Source: Candidatus Binatia bacterium
GTDB taxonomy: Bacteria > Desulfobacterota > Binatia > HRBIN30 > BPIQ01
DNA: 64,000 nt
Direction: 5' to 3'
Assembly (NCBI GenBank): GCA_026004195.1
Contig: BPIQ01000001.1
Span: 779,871-843,870, forward strand
The position numbers and the translations under genes are program-made. Shown in pieces: positions 49,226-58,208 of this stretch. The notes beneath the pieces are model-generated. The model was not told the origin of the DNA. It worked only from the letters and a program-made list of their open reading frames with translations, and did not search any database. The first letter of the stretch is position 1; every line of letters begins with the position of its first letter.

Positions 49226-49987
49226 GTGAGCGACACGATCGTCGGGTTCTCGGCGAACGCGCGGTCGGAACGGACCCGTTCGTCCCCCTCCGCGGAACGG
49301 TTCCGGGCGTGGGCCGTGCACCTCTACACGGCCATGGGAGCCGCGCTGGCGCTGGGGGCCACCGAAGCGACCGCACGGAGCGCCTACGCCGAAGCGTTCC
49401 GGTACCTCGCCGCGGCGATGTTCATCGACTGCACGGACGGCACGTTCGCACGGCGGTTCCGGGTTCGCGAGGTGCTGCCGCACTTCGACGGCAGCCGACT
49501 CGACGACATCGTGGACTACCTGAACTATACCTTCGTCCCCGTGTGGCTCGCCTGGAATGCCTCTCTCCTCCCCTCCGGCTTGTGGGGAGCTTCGGTCGCT
49601 TCCATCGTGCTCTTGGCGAGCGCCTACGGATTCTCCCGGTCCACCGCCAAGACGCCGGACCACTTCTTCACGGGTTTTCCTTCGTACTGGAACGTGGTCG
49701 TTCTCTACCTTTATTTGCTCGAGCTGCCCACCTGGGCCAACGCGTCCATCCTCCTCGTTCTGGCCGGGGCCGTTTTCCTCCCGTTTCGCTACCTCTACCC
49801 GAGCCGCAACCCCTTCGCTCGACGCACGACCTACCTGCTGGGCTCCGCCTGGGGAGCGCTGATGCTGTTCGTACTCTACGAACTTCCCGCGGTCCCCCGG
49901 CCGGTCGTCCTGATCTCCCTGTTTTTCCCCGCCTACTACGTCGTGCTCTCCCTGTGGGTGCACTTTCGAGCGCCGTCCGTCCGCTAG
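49226..49987 (+). CDS. pcs: Phosphatidylcholine synthase (CDP-alcohol phosphotransferase family)
   Basis: The 253-residue membrane protein (GTG start) has AWAVHLYTAMGAALALGA at the first helix and the CDP-alcohol motif DCTDGTFARRFRVREVLPHF followed by DGSRLDDIVDYLNYTFVP. The extra spacing between DG..AR and G...D...D is typical of bacterial Pcs. The enzyme joins choline to CDP-diacylglycerol in the inner membrane to make phosphatidylcholine. Six to eight hydrophobic helices are visible. It stands alone, divergent from lptC and overlapping the convergent M48 gene by 4 bases. Confidence 0.9.
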   Translation: MSDTIVGFSANARSERTRSSPSAERFRAWAVHLYTAMGAALALGATEATARSAYAEAFRYLAAAMFIDCTDGTFARRFRVREVLPHFDGSRLDDIVDYLNYTFVPVWLAWNASLLPSGLWGASVASIVLLASAYGFSRSTAKTPDHFFTGFPSYWNVVVLYLYLLELPTWANASILLVLAGAVFLPFRYLYPSRNPFARRTTYLLGSAWGALMLFVLYELPAVPRPVVLISLFFPAYYVVLSLWVHFRAPSVR

Positions 49988-51192
49988 GGAGACGGCGAAA
50001 TCGGCCGGGCGAACTCCGTCGTTCTCCTCGTCGGCACCCGCGCCGAGAGCGCACGCAACCGCCGGGTCGCTTCGTCGAGCCAGCGCAGAGCGGCAGCGAC
50101 CGACTCCTCGTCCCCCGCCGCGGCCGCCGACCACGAGCCTTCACGCGCGAAGGCGTCGAGGACGGCGTCCGTGGACACTCCGCGCGCCCGGGCCAGGGCC
50201 GCGGCCACGGTGTACCGCCCCCACGAGACGCCTCTCGCCTCGAGTTTCGACTCGATGGCCTCGGGGCTCTCGCCGAGCATCCTGGCCAGCGCCCGGCGTA
50301 CGGCCTTTCCCTGCGGCCCCCGGACGTGCCCGTCGATCCAGCGGGCGCGGGTCTCGAGCGCGGCGTGCTCTCTCCCCCGCTCCCAGCCTTCCGGCTGCGG
50401 AAGCGGAGCCACGTCGGCCTTCGGGGCCGACGCGTAGTACCGTCCGGCTTCGGGAAGCCACCGCCGGATCTGCTCCCGGCGGGTTCCGTAGCTCGGGTGC
50501 GTGGAGAGGAACTCCGGCGGAGCCGCCTTGCTCGTCTCCTCCATCCGCTCCCAGAGTCCGAGCGCCGCCTCGGGGTCGTAACCAGCCTTCGCCATGAGGA
50601 TGAGGCCGATATGGTCGGCTTCCGACTCCTGGCTCCGGCTGAAGGGGAGGACGACCCCGAACTGGACGCCGAGCCCGAACGCTTGCATCAGGGCGTTTCG
50701 CGAAGCCGGGCTCATGTCGCCGAGCGCGACGGCGAGCCCCGTAGCTCCGATCTGCAGGAGGAGGTCCTGACTCAGACGTTCGCCGGCGTGCCGAGCCAGG
50801 ACATGGGCGACCTCGTGGCCGATCACGGCCGCGAGTCCGGCCTCGTCCCGGGCGACGGGAAAGAGGCCCGTGTACACGGCCACTTTCCCGCCCGGAAGGG
50901 CGAAAGCGTTCGCCGTGCCGGGGTCGTCGATCACGGCGAATTCCCACTCGTAGTCGGGGCGTTCGGACACGGCCGCGATGCGGCTTCCGACCCGGCGGAC
51001 GACTTCCAGGGCTCGAGGGTCGTCCGAGAGATTCGCTTCCCGCAGCACCTCGCGAAAGAGCTGCGTGCCGAGAGACACCTCCTGGGATTCGGGCACGAGA
51101 AGCAGCTGCGAGCGCTGCGTGTACGGCACCGTGGCGCAAGCGAGAAGGCCCGAAAGCAACCCTACGGTTCCTGCAAGGGCGAGCCTGTTCAT
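49984..51192 (-). CDS. M48-family zinc metalloprotease, lipoprotein
   Basis: The 402-residue protein has a lipoprotein signal (GTVGLLSGLLACATVP). An M48 domain follows with the zinc motif VIGHEVAHVLARHAGERLSQ, the third ligand in SRSQESEADHIGLILMAKAG and the downstream LSTHPSYGTRREQI. It resembles periplasmic LoiP/YcaL/BepA proteases that degrade misassembled outer-membrane proteins. The C-terminal 150 residues are not recognised. The ATG at 51192 has AGGAGG eight bases upstream; an ATG two codons earlier (51198) is close behind. It is divergent from the ABC ATPase gene, with 94 bases between. Confidence 0.9.
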   Translation of the reverse strand: MNRLALAGTVGLLSGLLACATVPYTQRSQLLLVPESQEVSLGTQLFREVLREANLSDDPRALEVVRRVGSRIAAVSERPDYEWEFAVIDDPGTANAFALPGGKVAVYTGLFPVARDEAGLAAVIGHEVAHVLARHAGERLSQDLLLQIGATGLAVALGDMSPASRNALMQAFGLGVQFGVVLPFSRSQESEADHIGLILMAKAGYDPEAALGLWERMEETSKAAPPEFLSTHPSYGTRREQIRRWLPEAGRYYASAPKADVAPLPQPEGWERGREHAALETRARWIDGHVRGPQGKAVRRALARMLGESPEAIESKLEARGVSWGRYTVAAALARARGVSTDAVLDAFAREGSWSAAAAGDEESVAAALRWLDEATRRLRALSARVPTRRTTEFARPISPSP

Positions 51193-51286
51193 CGGCATTC
51201 CCTCCTGGGGATCGGAACGGTGGCAGCGGCGACGGGGTTTCACGACATTGAGACCCGAGCCTCTTCCACATAGCATAGATTCGACC

Positions 51287-52240
51287 ATGATCGTCGCCCA
51301 AGGGCTCACCAAGCGATTCGGCCCGTTCGCCGCCATCGAAGACGTGACCTTCGAGGTGGAGCGCGGGGAAATCGTGGGCCTTCTCGGGCCCAACGGGGCC
51401 GGAAAGACGACGACGATGCGGATCCTCGCGGGCGTGTTTCCGCCGACCAGCGGCCGGGCGCTGGTCGCGGGTTACGACGTCGTCGAAGACGCCCTGCGAG
51501 CCCGGCGCGTGGTCGGTTATTTTCCCGAGCGGGTCTCGCTCTACCTGGACATGACCGTTCGGGAGTACCTCGAGTACGCCGCGCGGCTGCAGGAGGTACC
51601 GACGCGCGAACGTCCCTCCGCCATCGCTCACGCCATGCACGTGTGCGGGGTCGAACACGTCTCCCGCCGGCTCCTCGGCACCCTCTCGAAGGGCTACCGC
51701 CAGCGCGTCGGGATCGCCCAGGCACTCCTTGCCGCGCCGCGGGTCCTGATTCTCGACGAACCCACCTCGGGCCTCGACCCCGAACAGGTCGCCGAAGTAC
51801 GAAGCCTCATCCGAAGCCTCCGGGGGGAACGCACCGTGGTCCTTTCGACCCACATTCTTTCGGAAGTGGAAGCCACGTGCGACCGCGTGCTCATCATCAA
51901 CCGCGGTCGGTTGCTCGCCGTGGATACACCGTCGGAGCTCGCGCGCAAGGTGCGGGACCGGTCGGAAATCCACCTCGAGGTCGGGGGGCCCGCCTCCTCG
52001 GTGGCCGAGCGAATCGCACGCCTGCCCGGTGTGCTGCAGGTGGAGCGTACGGCGTCCTCGGACGGGGCCGTGACCCTCAGGGTTTCGACGACCAAGGAAA
52101 AGGACCTGAGACCCGAGATCGCACGGCTCGTCGTGGAGCAGGGATGGCAACTCCGAGAAATCCGCCACGTGAGCCTCTCGCTGGAGGAGATTTTCCTGGC
52201 CCTGGTCGGCCGGCAGTCCGCGGGCGCTTCCGCAGCATGA
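51287..52240 (+). CDS. ABC transporter ATP-binding protein (GldA/NatA-like)
   Basis: The 317-residue ATPase has Walker A LGPNGAGKTTTMRIL, the signature LSKGYRQRVGIAQALL, Walker B VLILDEPTSGLDP and the switch His VVLSTHILSEVE, with a C-terminal extension of about 90 residues common in export-type ATPases. ATG 51287 is used. It overlaps the permease gene (ATGA), which overlaps a GldG-like gene. This set resembles the Gld ABC system first described in gliding Bacteroidetes but is widespread in non-gliding bacteria. The substrate is unknown. Confidence 0.92.
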   Translation: MIVAQGLTKRFGPFAAIEDVTFEVERGEIVGLLGPNGAGKTTTMRILAGVFPPTSGRALVAGYDVVEDALRARRVVGYFPERVSLYLDMTVREYLEYAARLQEVPTRERPSAIAHAMHVCGVEHVSRRLLGTLSKGYRQRVGIAQALLAAPRVLILDEPTSGLDPEQVAEVRSLIRSLRGERTVVLSTHILSEVEATCDRVLIINRGRLLAVDTPSELARKVRDRSEIHLEVGGPASSVAERIARLPGVLQVERTASSDGAVTLRVSTTKEKDLRPEIARLVVEQGWQLREIRHVSLSLEEIFLALVGRQSAGASAA

Positions 52241-52977
52241 AAGCCTGGGTCATCTGTACGAAAGAGCTCCGCTCGTACTTCCAGTCCTACGTCGCGTTCG
52301 TCCTTCTCACGGTTTTCGTCGTCCTGACGAGCTATTTCTTCTACAGCGACCTGATTTTTTTCATTTTGCTCGGGGGATTCGTTCTCCCCACGGGGCTCTG
52401 GCAGTACGTTTTCCTCGACCTGCGTCTGGTGACGCTTCTCATCCTCCCGCTCGTCACGATGCGGCTTTTCGCGGAGGAGAAAAAACTGGGAACGATCGAG
52501 CTCCTCTGGACCTATCCCGTCCGCGACGTCGAGATCGTCGTCGGCAAGTTCCTGGCGTCGTGGATCTTCTTTCTCGTGATGCTCCTGCCCACGCTCGCGA
52601 GTCCGATTCTGTTCTATCGGTTCTACGCCTTCGACATCCCGCCTCTCGTGGCCGCTTACCTCGGCCTGCTCCTTCTCGGCACGTCCTTCCTCGCCTGCGG
52701 GATGTTCGTCTCCTCCCTCACCGAAAACCAGGTGGTCAGCGCCATGGTGACCTACGGCATCCTGGTCTTCTTCTGGTTCATGACCTGGAACGAGGAGGTC
52801 GCGAACCGGGAGCTCATGGCTTGGCTTCTCCGCTTCTCGCTCTTCGACCGCTTTTTCAACTTCGCCCGGGGCGTGATCGACACGAAGGACGTCGTGTTCT
52901 TCCTCGCGTTTTCGGGCCTCTTTTTCGCGCTCACGGTCCTCTCCCTCGGTACGAGAAAATGGCGAGGCGTCTCCTGA
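52237..52977 (+). CDS. ABC transporter permease (GldF-like)
   Basis: The 246-residue protein has six predicted membrane helices, for example YVAFVLLTVFVVLTSYFFY, WIFFLVMLLPTLASPIL and VVFFLAFSGLFFALTVLSL. The family segment FAEEKKLGTIELLWTYPVRD lies in the first third. It is the membrane subunit for the ATPase encoded immediately upstream (4-base overlap) and overlaps the GldG-like gene by 19 bases. Confidence 0.9.
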   Translation: MKAWVICTKELRSYFQSYVAFVLLTVFVVLTSYFFYSDLIFFILLGGFVLPTGLWQYVFLDLRLVTLLILPLVTMRLFAEEKKLGTIELLWTYPVRDVEIVVGKFLASWIFFLVMLLPTLASPILFYRFYAFDIPPLVAAYLGLLLLGTSFLACGMFVSSLTENQVVSAMVTYGILVFFWFMTWNEEVANRELMAWLLRFSLFDRFFNFARGVIDTKDVVFFLAFSGLFFALTVLSLGTRKWRGVS

Positions 52978-54365
52978 ATTTCCTCGTCCGCCACCGCGTA
53001 CCGCAGTGGAGCCTTCTCGCTCTGCAGGTGATCCTGCTCGGGACGCTCTTCGGCTTCCTCACGGCCCTGGCCGACCGTACCAACCGGCGCTTCGACCTCA
53101 CCCCGTACCAGACGTACGTGCTCTCGGAGCAAGCCCGTCGAGTGGCCGAGGGAGTGCGTTTTCCGGTCCGGATCCTCGTGTTCTTCAACGGCCGCGAACC
53201 CGGCCAGCGCAGGCAGCTCGCGGACGTGCTCGAGCAGTTCCGGCTCGCGAACGCGAACATCCGTTACGAACTCCACGACCTCGACCGCTCTCCGGGGCTC
53301 GCCAAAAAGTACGGGATCGGCGGCTACAACACCGGGATCGTGGAGGGCAACGGCCGGCAAGTGGAACTCCCGAGCGTCGACGAGATCTCCATCACGGCAG
53401 CCCTGCTCAAGATTCGCCGCGAGACGCCTCGAGTCCTCTGCTTTCTCACGGGGCACGGCGAACACGACCCCATGGACGTCTCCGAGCGCAGGGGATACAG
53501 CGAGGTCGCCAAAGACCTCGAGCGGGAGCAGTTCGAAATCCGCAAGTTCGACTTCGCGCCGACCGAAGAGGAGCTTTCGTCTTGCACCGTGGTGGTCCTC
53601 GCCGGGCCGCAGCGCGACCTCCTCGAAGCGGAGGTTCGGCGGCTGTCCGCTTTCCTGCGGTCGGGAGGCCGCGTGCTCGTCCTCGCGGACCCCGCGAGCC
53701 CGCCGACCCTCGCGGCCTTCCTCCGGGAGTTCGGCGTCCGCCTGGGCGAGAACCTCCTCGTCGACGAGCGCAATCGACTCTACGGGGCCGACGTCTTCAT
53801 GGCCAGGGTGCCCATTTTCGACGAGGAGACCTTCCGGTCGAAGCTCGAACTCGCCGCCGTCTTCCCTCTCGCTCAGAGCGTCGAACCGGACTCGTCGGCA
53901 TCGGACGCCGCCGGCGTGACGTTGCTCGCCCTGAGCAGCCCGGAAAGCTGGGCGCGCATCGGAACGACGCAACCCGAGGACGGTATCCCGCGCTTTCGGC
54001 CGCGTGTGGACCGGAACGGCCCGCTCCCGGTCGGCGTGCTCGTCAACGTCGGCGGCGGGAAAAACGGGGAACGCCGGACGCAGGGGCAACTGGCCGTCTT
54101 CGGCGATTCCGACTTCGCGAGCAATCTCTACCTGAACCTCATGGGCAACAAGGACCTGTTCATGAGCACGCTCGCCCTTCTCGCCGAAGACGAGGAGCTC
54201 GTCGTGATGAGGCGCAAGCGTCTGCCGGCGGGAGCGTTCTCCCCCATCTTCCTGACCGAACGGCAGGGACAGATCGTTTTCACCGTGTCGGTGATCGTGG
54301 TCCCCGCCGTGATCCTCGCCGTCGGCAGCGTCCTCGTCTTCGTGCGAAAGCGACAGGGGCGCTGA
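52959..54365 (+). CDS. GldG-like ABC auxiliary membrane protein
   Basis: The 468-residue protein has a membrane helix at each end (WSLLALQVILLGTLFGFLTAL near residue 20 and VIVVPAVILAVGSVLVFV near 450) and a large external part. That part contains the ABC-auxiliary domain (YELHDLDRSPGLAKKYGI; VLCFLTGHGEHDP; GGRVLVLADP). Proteins of this type (GldG) accompany GldA/GldF transporters. The chosen ATG overlaps the permease stop region by 19 bases. The following DUF4340-like gene is usually part of the same system. Confidence 0.88.
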   Translation: MARRLLNFLVRHRVPQWSLLALQVILLGTLFGFLTALADRTNRRFDLTPYQTYVLSEQARRVAEGVRFPVRILVFFNGREPGQRRQLADVLEQFRLANANIRYELHDLDRSPGLAKKYGIGGYNTGIVEGNGRQVELPSVDEISITAALLKIRRETPRVLCFLTGHGEHDPMDVSERRGYSEVAKDLEREQFEIRKFDFAPTEEELSSCTVVVLAGPQRDLLEAEVRRLSAFLRSGGRVLVLADPASPPTLAAFLREFGVRLGENLLVDERNRLYGADVFMARVPIFDEETFRSKLELAAVFPLAQSVEPDSSASDAAGVTLLALSSPESWARIGTTQPEDGIPRFRPRVDRNGPLPVGVLVNVGGGKNGERRTQGQLAVFGDSDFASNLYLNLMGNKDLFMSTLALLAEDEELVVMRRKRLPAGAFSPIFLTERQGQIVFTVSVIVVPAVILAVGSVLVFVRKRQGR

Positions 54366-54369
54366 GACC

Positions 54370-54930
54370 GTGGGCGTACGCGGCACACTCTGGCTCGCCC
54401 TTCTCACCCTCGTGGTGGTGGTCGCCTACTTCTTCGCCTTCGAGGAGAAGCCACCCGAGCTCCCGCGCGTGACCCTCCTCGGAGAGCCGCTCTACGTCGA
54501 CCCGTCGGCACCGAAGGAATACGTCCTGCGCTTCGACCCCGAGCTGGTCCGCCGCGTCCTCCTCGTCCAGCACGGTGCCGTCCGGTCGGCCGAACGCTCG
54601 GGTTCCCGTTGGCGGGGCAGCCGCAAGCGCGGCGCGCCGGACGAGTTCCTCGAAAGCCTCCGGGAACTCGTCGTTCTCACCACGATCGGGAGCGCGGGCC
54701 TCGATCTCGCGGATTACGGCCTCGCGCCACCGAGTCGGCAGGTCGTCCTCGAATTTTCGGGCCGCCCGCCGACGCGCCTTTCCATCGGCGACCGCAACCC
54801 CTCGGGCACGGCGGTGTACGTCCGCGTCGGGGACGGTCCGGTCCTTCTCGTGGGTTCGCTGCTGCTCTGGGAGTTCGAGAAAGCGTACGCGGCTTTCGAG
54901 GAGTCCGAAGCTCAGCGGAACGCGTCGTGA
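54370..54930 (+). CDS. DUF4340-like membrane-anchored protein
   Basis: The 186-residue protein (GTG start) has one N-terminal membrane helix (LWLALLTLVVVVAYFFAF) and a soluble part with DLADYGLAPPSRQVVLEF and RLSIGDRNPSGTAVYVRVGD, the core of DUF4340. This domain regularly follows GldG-like genes; its function is unknown. It is shorter than most members, which carry several repeats. It is 4 bases downstream of the GldG-like gene and overlaps the convergent acyl-CoA dehydrogenase gene by 19 bases. Confidence 0.78.
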   Translation: MGVRGTLWLALLTLVVVVAYFFAFEEKPPELPRVTLLGEPLYVDPSAPKEYVLRFDPELVRRVLLVQHGAVRSAERSGSRWRGSRKRGAPDEFLESLRELVVLTTIGSAGLDLADYGLAPPSRQVVLEFSGRPPTRLSIGDRNPSGTAVYVRVGDGPVLLVGSLLLWEFEKAYAAFEESEAQRNAS

Positions 54931-56081
54931 CCCGTGAGATCCCGACCCACGACGAGCGTGTGCATGTCGTAGGTGCCCTCGTACGTGTGGACGGTCTCGA
55001 GGTTCATCATGTGCCGGATCACCGGGTATTCGTTGACGATCCCGTTGGCTCCCAGGATCTCCCGCGCCGTGCGTGCCACCTCGAGGGCCATGGCGACGTT
55101 GTTCCTCTTGGCGAGAGAAATCTGCTCGGGTCGTACCTTCCCGCGGTCCTTGAGTTGCCCGAGCCGCACGGCGAGGAGCTGCGCCTTGGTGATTTCGCTC
55201 AGCATGGAGACGAGCTTGCTCTGGACGAGCTGGAAGGAGGCGATCGGGCGGCCGAACTGGATCCTCTCCTTCGCGTACTCGAGCGCGGTGTGGAAACAGG
55301 CCATCGCCGCGCCGAGGGCACCCCAGACGATGCCGTAGCGGGCCTGGCTGAGACACGAAAAGGGCGCCCGTAGCCCCACGGCCCCCGGGAGGAGAGCCGA
55401 CGCAGGTACGGGGGTCTCCTCGAACACGAGCTCGGAGGTGATCGAGGCTCGGAGGGAGAACTTGCCCTTGATGTCCCGCGCCGTGAAACCGGGACTTCCC
55501 CGCTCCACGAGGAAGCCCCGGACGACGTCGTCGGGAGTTTTCGCCCACACGACGGCCACGTCGGCGATGCTTCCGTTGGTGATCCACCGCTTGGTGCCCG
55601 AGAGCACGTAGCCCCCTTCCGCGGGCCGGGCACGCGTCTTCATGCCTCCGGGATCGGAGCCGTGATCGGGCTCGGTGAGGGCGAAGCAGCCGATCGCACG
55701 CCCCTGCGCCATCCGCGGCAGCCAGTACTCCTTCTGTTCTTCGGAACCGAACGCGTGGATGGCGTACATGCAAAGGGCTCCCTGCACCGACGCCATCGAG
55801 CGCAGGCCCGAGTCTCCCCGCTCGAGTTCCTGCATGATGACGCCGTAGGAGACGTTGTCGAGCCCGGCGCAACCGTAACCGTGGAGGTTCGCCCCGAAAA
55901 GCCCGAGCTCGGCCATGCGGGGGACGACGTGGAGCGGAAACTCCTCCCGCTCGTGGTACGACTCGATCACGGGAAGCACCTCCCGCTCGACGAACTCCCG
56001 AACCGAGGCGCGGACGAGCTTCGCCTCTTCCCCGAGGAGTTCCTCGACCTCGAAGTAGTCGACGGTCGAAAAGGCTTTCAT
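54912..56081 (-). CDS. gcdH: Glutaryl-CoA dehydrogenase-like acyl-CoA dehydrogenase
   Basis: The 389-residue flavoprotein matches glutaryl-CoA dehydrogenase closely: RSMASVQGALCMYAIHAFGS, LTEPDHGSDPGGMKTRA, GTKRWITNGSIADV, IKGKFSLRAS and the catalytic Glu in NLETVHTYEGTYDMH. The enzyme oxidises and decarboxylates glutaryl-CoA to crotonyl-CoA in lysine, tryptophan or aromatic breakdown. A divergent LysR gene 80 bases away probably regulates it. No other pathway genes are adjacent, and whether it decarboxylates cannot be read from sequence with certainty. Confidence 0.9.
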   Translation of the reverse strand: MKAFSTVDYFEVEELLGEEAKLVRASVREFVEREVLPVIESYHEREEFPLHVVPRMAELGLFGANLHGYGCAGLDNVSYGVIMQELERGDSGLRSMASVQGALCMYAIHAFGSEEQKEYWLPRMAQGRAIGCFALTEPDHGSDPGGMKTRARPAEGGYVLSGTKRWITNGSIADVAVVWAKTPDDVVRGFLVERGSPGFTARDIKGKFSLRASITSELVFEETPVPASALLPGAVGLRAPFSCLSQARYGIVWGALGAAMACFHTALEYAKERIQFGRPIASFQLVQSKLVSMLSEITKAQLLAVRLGQLKDRGKVRPEQISLAKRNNVAMALEVARTAREILGANGIVNEYPVIRHMMNLETVHTYEGTYDMHTLVVGRDLTGHDAFR

Positions 56082-56124
56082 GCGTACCTCCTTCGTCCCG
56101 GGACGTGGGACCGTCCTTCCGTAT

Positions 56125-56135
56125 CTTGACCCAAG
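56125..56135. promoter_or_regulatory. Dyad in the gcdH/LysR divergent spacer
   Basis: CTTG-N3-CAAG lies at 56125-56135 in the 80-base spacer between gcdH and the LysR gene, extendable to ATCTTG-ACC-CAAGGT with one mismatch. LysR regulators bind short imperfect dyads of the T-N11-A kind near their own promoters. The overlapping TTGACC could be a -35 box. Assignment to this regulator is inference. Confidence 0.35.
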
Positions 56136-56161
56136 GTGACCATCTCCCTACCTTCCGTTGC

Positions 56162-57058
56162 GTGCAGATCGAAACCCTCAAGGTGTTCTGCGACGTGGTG
56201 GAAACGGGAAGTTTCTCGGCGGCGGCCGCCTTGAACCTGATCACGCAGTCGGCGGTGAGCCAGCAACTGAGGGCTCTCGAGTCGCGCTTTCAGTGCAAAC
56301 TCCTCGAGCGAGGCCGCGGCCGGACACGGCCCACTCCGGCGGGCGAGGTGCTCTACCGCAACAGCCGGGCGATCCTCGAGACCTACCGCAACCTCGAAGT
56401 GGAACTGCAGGAGCTCCGCGAAGTCGTCGCGGGAACCGTCCGGATCGCCATCGTCTACTCGGTCGGTCTCCACGAGTTTCCGCCTTACCTGCGGGAGTTC
56501 ATGCGCGCTTACCCGAGGGTCCAGGTGCACGTGGAATACAGCCGTGCGAACCGGATCTACGAAGCCGTCCTCTCCGGCACGACGGACCTCGGGATCGTCG
56601 CGTACCCTCCGCGCCACCCCCAGATCGTCACGCTGCGTTTTCGCGAGGACCAGCTCGTGCTCGTCGCGCCCCCGGATCACCCCCTGGCAACGGCCCCCAG
56701 AGCGGACGTGCGCCAGCTCGACGGCGAGCCCTTCGTCCATTACGAGCGGGATATACCTACGCGGCGCGCCATCGACCAGCTGTTCAAGGCACACGGCGTC
56801 CGTCCCCGGCAAGTGGCGGAGTACGACAACATCGAAACCATCAAAAGAGCGGTCGAAATCGGCCAGGGGCTCGCGATGGTCCCCCTGCCGGCCGTCCAGC
56901 GGGAAACGGAAATCGGCACGCTGCGGGTGGTCGTCCTGGACGGCGTGCAACTCGTCCGTCCGCTCGGGATCATCTACAAACGAGGCCGCCAGCTTTCTCC
57001 CGCCGCACGGCGTTTCGTCGAGGTTCTGCGCCAGGAAAAGGCCGAGGCCGCGGCCTGA
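56162..57058 (+). CDS. LysR-family transcriptional regulator
   Basis: From GTG 56162 the 298-residue protein has the LysR winged helix (QIETLKVFCDVVETGSFSAA; SQSAVSQQLRALESRF-type segment; LLERGRGRTRPTPAGEV). A periplasmic-binding-protein-like effector domain follows from about residue 90. It is divergent from the glutaryl-CoA dehydrogenase gene, the usual arrangement for a LysR regulator and its target. Its effector may be a glutaryl or related acyl compound; this is inference. Confidence 0.93.
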   Translation: MQIETLKVFCDVVETGSFSAAAALNLITQSAVSQQLRALESRFQCKLLERGRGRTRPTPAGEVLYRNSRAILETYRNLEVELQELREVVAGTVRIAIVYSVGLHEFPPYLREFMRAYPRVQVHVEYSRANRIYEAVLSGTTDLGIVAYPPRHPQIVTLRFREDQLVLVAPPDHPLATAPRADVRQLDGEPFVHYERDIPTRRAIDQLFKAHGVRPRQVAEYDNIETIKRAVEIGQGLAMVPLPAVQRETEIGTLRVVVLDGVQLVRPLGIIYKRGRQLSPAARRFVEVLRQEKAEAAA

Positions 57059-57067
57059 CGGCCGGCC

Positions 57068-57577
57068 TCAGCTCCCCTTCGCTCGGGCTCGGAACTCGAG
57101 CCAGGCATGGAGGCTGTCCGGGCAAAAACGCGCTCGGCGGGCGAGCGCTTCGACCTCCTCGGGCCGGAGCCACCCTCCCCACTCGATTTCCGCCTCCTGC
57201 AACCGCACGGGTCCCGCCCAGGCGCACCGGTACACCATGCCGTTGACGGCCCCGAGCTCGTCCGAGTAGCGAAAAGGAAAGAGCGGCTCGAGCTCGGCCC
57301 CCGACACCCCCAGCTCCTCTGCGAGCTCCCGCCTGGCAGCCTCGTCGTAGCTTTCCCCCGAGCTCACGACTCCGCCGACCGCCACGTCGTAGCACCCGGG
57401 ATAGATGTCCTTCGTCGAGGTCCGCCGGTGCACGAACACCGTTCCCTCCGGGCGGAAGACGAAGACATAGACGGCGCGGTGTCGAAGCTTCCGGCGCCGC
57501 ATCTCCTCCCGGGAGACGCGGCCCACGACCCGGTCTTCTTCGTCGACGACGTCCACCCACTCCGCGGGGCCGGTCAT
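57068..57577 (-). CDS. Nudix hydrolase, YfcD/isopentenyl-isomerase-like
   Basis: The 169-residue protein has a complete Nudix box (GGVVSSGESYDEAARRELAE followed by ELGV) in a context like YfcD or isopentenyl-diphosphate isomerase (EWVDVVDEEDRVVG; RHRAVYVFVF; VHRRTSTKDIYPG). The family hydrolyses nucleoside-diphosphate-linked or related pyrophosphates; the substrate is unknown. The ATG overlaps the stop of the upstream transglutaminase-like gene (ATGA). It is the last gene of a mobA/transglutaminase/Nudix run. Confidence 0.9.
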   Translation of the reverse strand: MTGPAEWVDVVDEEDRVVGRVSREEMRRRKLRHRAVYVFVFRPEGTVFVHRRTSTKDIYPGCYDVAVGGVVSSGESYDEAARRELAEELGVSGAELEPLFPFRYSDELGAVNGMVYRCAWAGPVRLQEAEIEWGGWLRPEEVEALARRARFCPDSLHAWLEFRARAKGS

Positions 57578-58179
57578 GAGAACCGGTCCTGCCGGAGTTC
57601 CGACGCCCAGCCCGCGAGCGCTTCGAGAAACTTGTGCCGCAGAGCTCTCTGGCGCGGGGAAAGGCGCGCGAGCAGCTCCTCTTTCTTTTTCGCCGGATCC
57701 CGCTCCACGAACACGGGGTCTTCGTCGTCGACGACCACGCTGAGAGGCATGGAGCGGAAGCCGTCCCACGCCTCGTTCACCGGAAAGCCGTACTCCCGGA
57801 GGTCGGAGCTCCAGGTGGCGTCGACGTCGACCCAACTCCCGTCGATCTGAACCTGGAGGTAGTCGTGGATGTCGACGATCTCGTCGCGCCGGAGCATTTC
57901 CTGCATGGATTCCGGGAACGGGAGAGGCGAATCGTTGAACCGGTGGCGGCACAGCGCGTGCCGTACCCGCAGCCCGAGAAGGCGGAAGAGATCCCCGAGA
58001 AGTGCGTGCTTTCCGGAGCAGGACCCCTTGCCTTCCCGCAGCACGGTCTCCGGATCGCGGCTGGCCGGGTAACCGTACGGGATGTCGCGCACCTTTTCGA
58101 ACAACACGATCCGGGCCGCGACCGGATCCCGACCGCCGACCCATTCCCGAAAGCGCTGCTCGATCAACGAGGACGCCAT
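57574..58179 (-). CDS. Transglutaminase-like cysteine protease fold protein
   Basis: The 201-residue protein has the transglutaminase-like triad: Cys in EGKGSCSGKHALLGDLFRLL near residue 53, His in IVDIHDYLQVQIDG near 105, and Asp in WVDVDATW near 117. There is no signal peptide, so it acts in the cytoplasm, possibly as a peptidase or amidase. From ATG 58179 the start is MASSLIEQRFREW. It lies 29 bases downstream of mobA and overlaps the Nudix start. Confidence 0.82.
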   Translation of the reverse strand: MASSLIEQRFREWVGGRDPVAARIVLFEKVRDIPYGYPASRDPETVLREGKGSCSGKHALLGDLFRLLGLRVRHALCRHRFNDSPLPFPESMQEMLRRDEIVDIHDYLQVQIDGSWVDVDATWSSDLREYGFPVNEAWDGFRSMPLSVVVDDEDPVFVERDPAKKKEELLARLSPRQRALRHKFLEALAGWASELRQDRFS

Positions 58180-58208
58180 CTCCGTCGGTTCGTTCGTCTT
58201 CGCCCGGC